Origin: Roseinatronobacter bogoriensis DSM 18756 | GTDB taxonomy: Bacteria > Pseudomonadota > Alphaproteobacteria > Rhodobacterales > Rhodobacteraceae | Direction: 5' to 3' | Assembly: GCF_004366635.1 (NCBI RefSeq) | Contig: NZ_SORN01000004.1 | Coordinates: 1 to 64,000 of the forward strand | DNA: 64,000 nt | In this document: in pieces, positions 61,725 to 64,000 of the stretch | Position numbering within the stretch: the first letter of the stretch is position 1 | Layout: every line of letters begins with the position of its first letter | Notes under the pieces: generated by a model | Seen by the model: only the letters and a program-made list of their open reading frames with translations | Told to the model about the DNA's origin: nothing | The model's database searches: none | Position numbers and translations under genes: made by a program

Positions 61725-62162
61725 ATGTCACACAGAGAATCACATACACGCTGGAGTGGTGCAGCCCTTGCCTTGCTTGCTGCCGTTATTGCCGGTCCGG
61801 CCAGCGGCGATTCTGTCATGGTCACTCAGGCCAAGGTGCAATTGGCAAGTATTTCATTATCTGCCCCCACCGCACGCGAATGCTGGGCGCGGTATTCCTC
61901 TGCGTCTTCTTCCACTGTTATCGAGGAGGTCGCCTTTCGTGTGCCTTGCCCGGAACAGATCACACATGATTTCATGCAGGCGTTGCAACGCAGCCTCGCG
62001 GCGCGCGGCTTTTATGACGGGCAGGTGACCGGTAAACCGGATGCGCAAACGCGCGCGGCCGTGCAGGCATTTCAGGGCGCAAACGGGTTCAATAGTCCGA
62101 TCCTTACGCTAGAGGCGGCGCAACAACTTGGCTTGCTGCCGATAGATGTGCAGCGCAATTGA
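61725..62162 (+). CDS. Small secreted peptidoglycan-binding-domain protein
   Basis: 145 residues. Signal peptide (about 1-29, ALALLAAVIAGPASG), then a short variable part and a PG_binding_1 domain (about 75-140, LQRSLAARGFYDGQVTGKPDAQTRAAVQAFQ). Likely binds cell wall in the periplasm. GAGG lies 5 nt before the ATG at 61725; earlier in-frame starts at 61683 and 61704 are less supported. Confidence 0.8.
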   Translation: MSHRESHTRWSGAALALLAAVIAGPASGDSVMVTQAKVQLASISLSAPTARECWARYSSASSSTVIEEVAFRVPCPEQITHDFMQALQRSLAARGFYDGQVTGKPDAQTRAAVQAFQGANGFNSPILTLEAAQQLGLLPIDVQRN

Positions 62163-62181
62163 TCTGCAAGTGATGACATGA

Positions 62182-62210
62182 AAAACGCGCGCCTGTCGGG
62201 CGCGCGTTTT
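62182..62210. terminator. Bidirectional terminator between convergent genes
   Basis: AAAACGCGCGCC (62182-62193) pairs with GGCGCGCGTTTT (62199-62210); the outer A/T arms supply U-tracts on either strand. It ends both the peptidoglycan-binding protein gene and the degP/Q gene. Confidence 0.85.
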
Positions 62211-62234
62211 CTGTTATTGCATGTCTGAGTTGCC

Positions 62235-63707
62235 TCAGTCCTCCAAGCTTAGCGCCACAAACCGTGGGTCACCATCGCGGCGCAGCAGAACCAGCAAGGA
62301 ACGGCGGCCCGCATCGCGCGCTTCTTCTGCACGTGCTTCCAGATCTTCGATTGTAGCGATTGGCTGTTGGTTGGCCTCGGTAATCAGATCACCTGCCATG
62401 ATGCCTTTTTCAGCAGCATCGCTTCCTTCCTCAACCTCGCGCACAACCAGACCGGTGGCGCCAGCGGCAAGGCTTAATTCGTCGCGCACTGCATCATCAA
62501 GCTCTTGCAGGGTCATGCCAAGCAGGCTGGATGGTTCGGGCGCTGTGTCTTGCGAAGGTGCCGTTTCGCGGGCCGCTGCTTCGAACAATTCGCGCTGTCC
62601 GAGTGTGACGGTGAGGGCAACCTCTTCGCCACTGCGATACACGATCACCTCAACATCGCGGCCGACACCGGCATCGCCGACCCGGCGCACCAGCATGCGC
62701 GTGTCATTTACATCGCCATCGTCAAAGCGCAAGATCACATCTCCGGCCAGCATACCTGCATCCAGCGACGGGCCTTCCATCACGTCCGTGACCATGGCCC
62801 CACGCGCCTCTTCAAGTCCGATTGCCTCTGCCATCTCTTCGGTCAGGTCCTGAATACGGACACCAAGCCAGCCACGACGGGTGGAGCCGAATTCCTGCAA
62901 CTGATCGACGACATTCAGCGCAACATTGGATGACATCGCAAAGCCGATCCCGATAGACCCACCAGTGGGCGACAGAATAGCGGTATTCACACCGATCACT
63001 TCGCCATCCAGATTGAACAATGGACCACCAGAATTGCCCCTGTTGATCGCGGCATCTGTCTGGATGTAGTCGTCATAATTCCCCTGCAAGGCGCGCCCGC
63101 GTGCCGAGATGATCCCGGCGCTGACAGAGAAGCCCTGACCAAGCGGGTTCCCGACAGCAATCACCCAGTCACCCACACGGGCGGCTTCCGCGTCCCCCCA
63201 AGGCACGAATGGCAAGGTGCTGTCATGGTCGACCTTCAGCAGGGCAATGTCGGTTGCCGGGTCGGTGCCGACAAGTTCAGCGTCCAGTTCAAGCCCCGAG
63301 AAGAACTCGACACGGATTTCATCGGCGCCCTCGATCACGTGGTTATTGGTTACGATATACCCGTCTTCCGAAATAACAAACCCGGAGCCAAGCGCCTGAT
63401 TGCGGCGCGGCCGGTTGGGCTGTCCTTCGGGGGCGTCAAAGAAGTCGCGGAAGAAATCCTCGAACGGGGACCCTTCGGGCAGGCGTGGCGCATCATCAAG
63501 GCGGGATGCGACTGTCGTGGTCGTCGTAATGTTCACCACAGACGGGCTGACCCGTTCCGCCAGATCTGCAAAACTCTCGGGGCGGTTATCTTGTGAATGT
63601 GCAACTGTGACCAGTGCGACCACAAAGACCAGTGCCAGAGTAAGGGCATGCAGCATTTGCACAATGCCGGGATGCTCTGGGCGCTTGGTCATGACGTGAG
63701 ACATCAT
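62235..63707 (-). CDS. Periplasmic serine protease Do (DegP/DegQ family)
   Basis: 490 residues. Signal peptide (to about 38), protease domain with intact triad: NNHVIEG, TDIALLKV, GNSGGPLF; then two PDZ domains (about 280-370 and 390-485). Quality-control protease/chaperone of the envelope. AGGAG precedes the ATG. The intact triad contrasts with the pseudoprotease at 8601-10394. The upstream gene is a DUF2065 protein, so hflK/hflC are probably next beyond the window. Confidence 0.94.
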   Translation of the reverse strand: MMSHVMTKRPEHPGIVQMLHALTLALVFVVALVTVAHSQDNRPESFADLAERVSPSVVNITTTTTVASRLDDAPRLPEGSPFEDFFRDFFDAPEGQPNRPRRNQALGSGFVISEDGYIVTNNHVIEGADEIRVEFFSGLELDAELVGTDPATDIALLKVDHDSTLPFVPWGDAEAARVGDWVIAVGNPLGQGFSVSAGIISARGRALQGNYDDYIQTDAAINRGNSGGPLFNLDGEVIGVNTAILSPTGGSIGIGFAMSSNVALNVVDQLQEFGSTRRGWLGVRIQDLTEEMAEAIGLEEARGAMVTDVMEGPSLDAGMLAGDVILRFDDGDVNDTRMLVRRVGDAGVGRDVEVIVYRSGEEVALTVTLGQRELFEAAARETAPSQDTAPEPSSLLGMTLQELDDAVRDELSLAAGATGLVVREVEEGSDAAEKGIMAGDLITEANQQPIATIEDLEARAEEARDAGRRSLLVLLRRDGDPRFVALSLED

Positions 63708-63852
63708 GGAATTCTCCTATTCATGTTTTCGTTGGGCCAGCAACGCTGCCAATAGTCTTGTATGCAATCTATGACGTGTTTGCGGAAACGCAATTTTCGT
63801 TTCACTCTTTCAACCAGACGTGAAAACCTGTCAGACGCAACTGCCGCGTTGG

Positions 63853-64000
63853 TCAGCCTGCGCCCAGCATGCCTGAAAGCGTGACCACCACTGCCCCGAT
63901 CACCAGCGCCACAAGGCCGATCATGCGGCGCGCCTCAATCGGCATGCTTGCCAACAAGCGCAGTATATCCTCAATGCGACGAGGGGCCAGTACAAAGACC
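63853..64000 (-). CDS. DUF2065 family small membrane protein, partial
   Basis: Only the C-terminal 48 codons are in the window: PRRIEDILRLLASMP and a hydrophobic tail LVIGAVVVTL, ending at 63853. This fits the short YjeT/DUF2065 proteins that occur between hflKC and degP in Rhodobacteraceae. The start lies beyond the right edge. Confidence 0.6.
   Translation of the reverse strand, partial: VFVLAPRRIEDILRLLASMPIEARRMIGLVALVIGAVVVTLSGMLGAG

Overview
The window is about 64 kb of G+C-rich (about 60% by eye), densely coded chromosome from an alphaproteobacterium, most probably a Rhodobacteraceae (Roseobacter/Rhodobacter-type) organism. This rests on a SAM-II riboswitch upstream of a metZ-type sulfhydrylase, glyQ and glyS separated by a small membrane-anchored ORF, the ChvG/ChvI-HprK-RapZ-EIIA-HPr chain, the short alphaproteobacterial HprK, a fused PuuE-UraD protein with membrane-type PuuD, and a structured intergenic repeat I associate with this family. 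Species cannot be named from sequence alone. Most of the window is core genome. The only intact mobile element is an IS5-family insertion sequence at the left edge.

Layout. 1-846: IS5/IS427-type element. 876-4112: methionine block (metR divergent from metF, then a SAM-II riboswitch with terminator in front of metZ). 4195-8546: folE2, a pfkB kinase, trkH and a class I amidotransferase. 8601-10394 (minus): a SPOR/peptidoglycan-binding protein whose trypsin-like domain has lost its catalytic triad. 10527-17181: glyQ, a small membrane-anchored gene, glyS, a dispersed repeat and a PPDK-like enzyme. 17331-21804: SleB-type wall hydrolase, then folB-folP-glmM. 21850-28103: purine/urate breakdown (uric acid permease, allA, puuE-uraD, hiuH, a LysR regulator, puuD). 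28230-34647: pckA divergent from chvI-chvG-hprK-rapZ-EIIA-ptsH, which links envelope/acid sensing, a regulatory PTS and gluconeogenesis. 34866-44966: an outer-membrane barrel, a CoA-transferase, dsbA, dciA, mutY-gloA, an AlkB-type monooxygenase, a DCC protein, nadK, glyA, an esterase and two small envelope genes. 45077: tRNA-Val. 45374-51559: a CHASE hybrid histidine kinase followed by an orphan surface-structure cluster (VWA-TadG, two TadE-like pseudopilins, and a pilin-like protein with a long acidic Gly-rich linker). 51917-59400 (minus): an overlapping beta-oxidation operon fadE-fadI-fadJ-acyl/acetyl-CoA hydrolase. 59774-61075: galU and a collapsed galE remnant. 61228-64000: a 2Fe-2S ferredoxin, a small peptidoglycan-binding protein, a DegP/Q protease and the end of a DUF2065 gene.

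The parts most worth a second look are: the VWA/TadE/pilin-like cluster, which has no secretion ATPase, secretin or prepilin peptidase in view; the pseudoprotease; a structured repeat found as two full copies and one core-only copy; a separate 200-bp repeat with two copies about 37 kb apart; the SAM-II element that appears able to work by transcription attenuation; the galE deletion remnant; and several unassigned operator-like repeats upstream of pckA/chvI, puuE and the fad operon. I did not find a CRISPR array, prophage, toxin-antitoxin pair or recognisable defence system.
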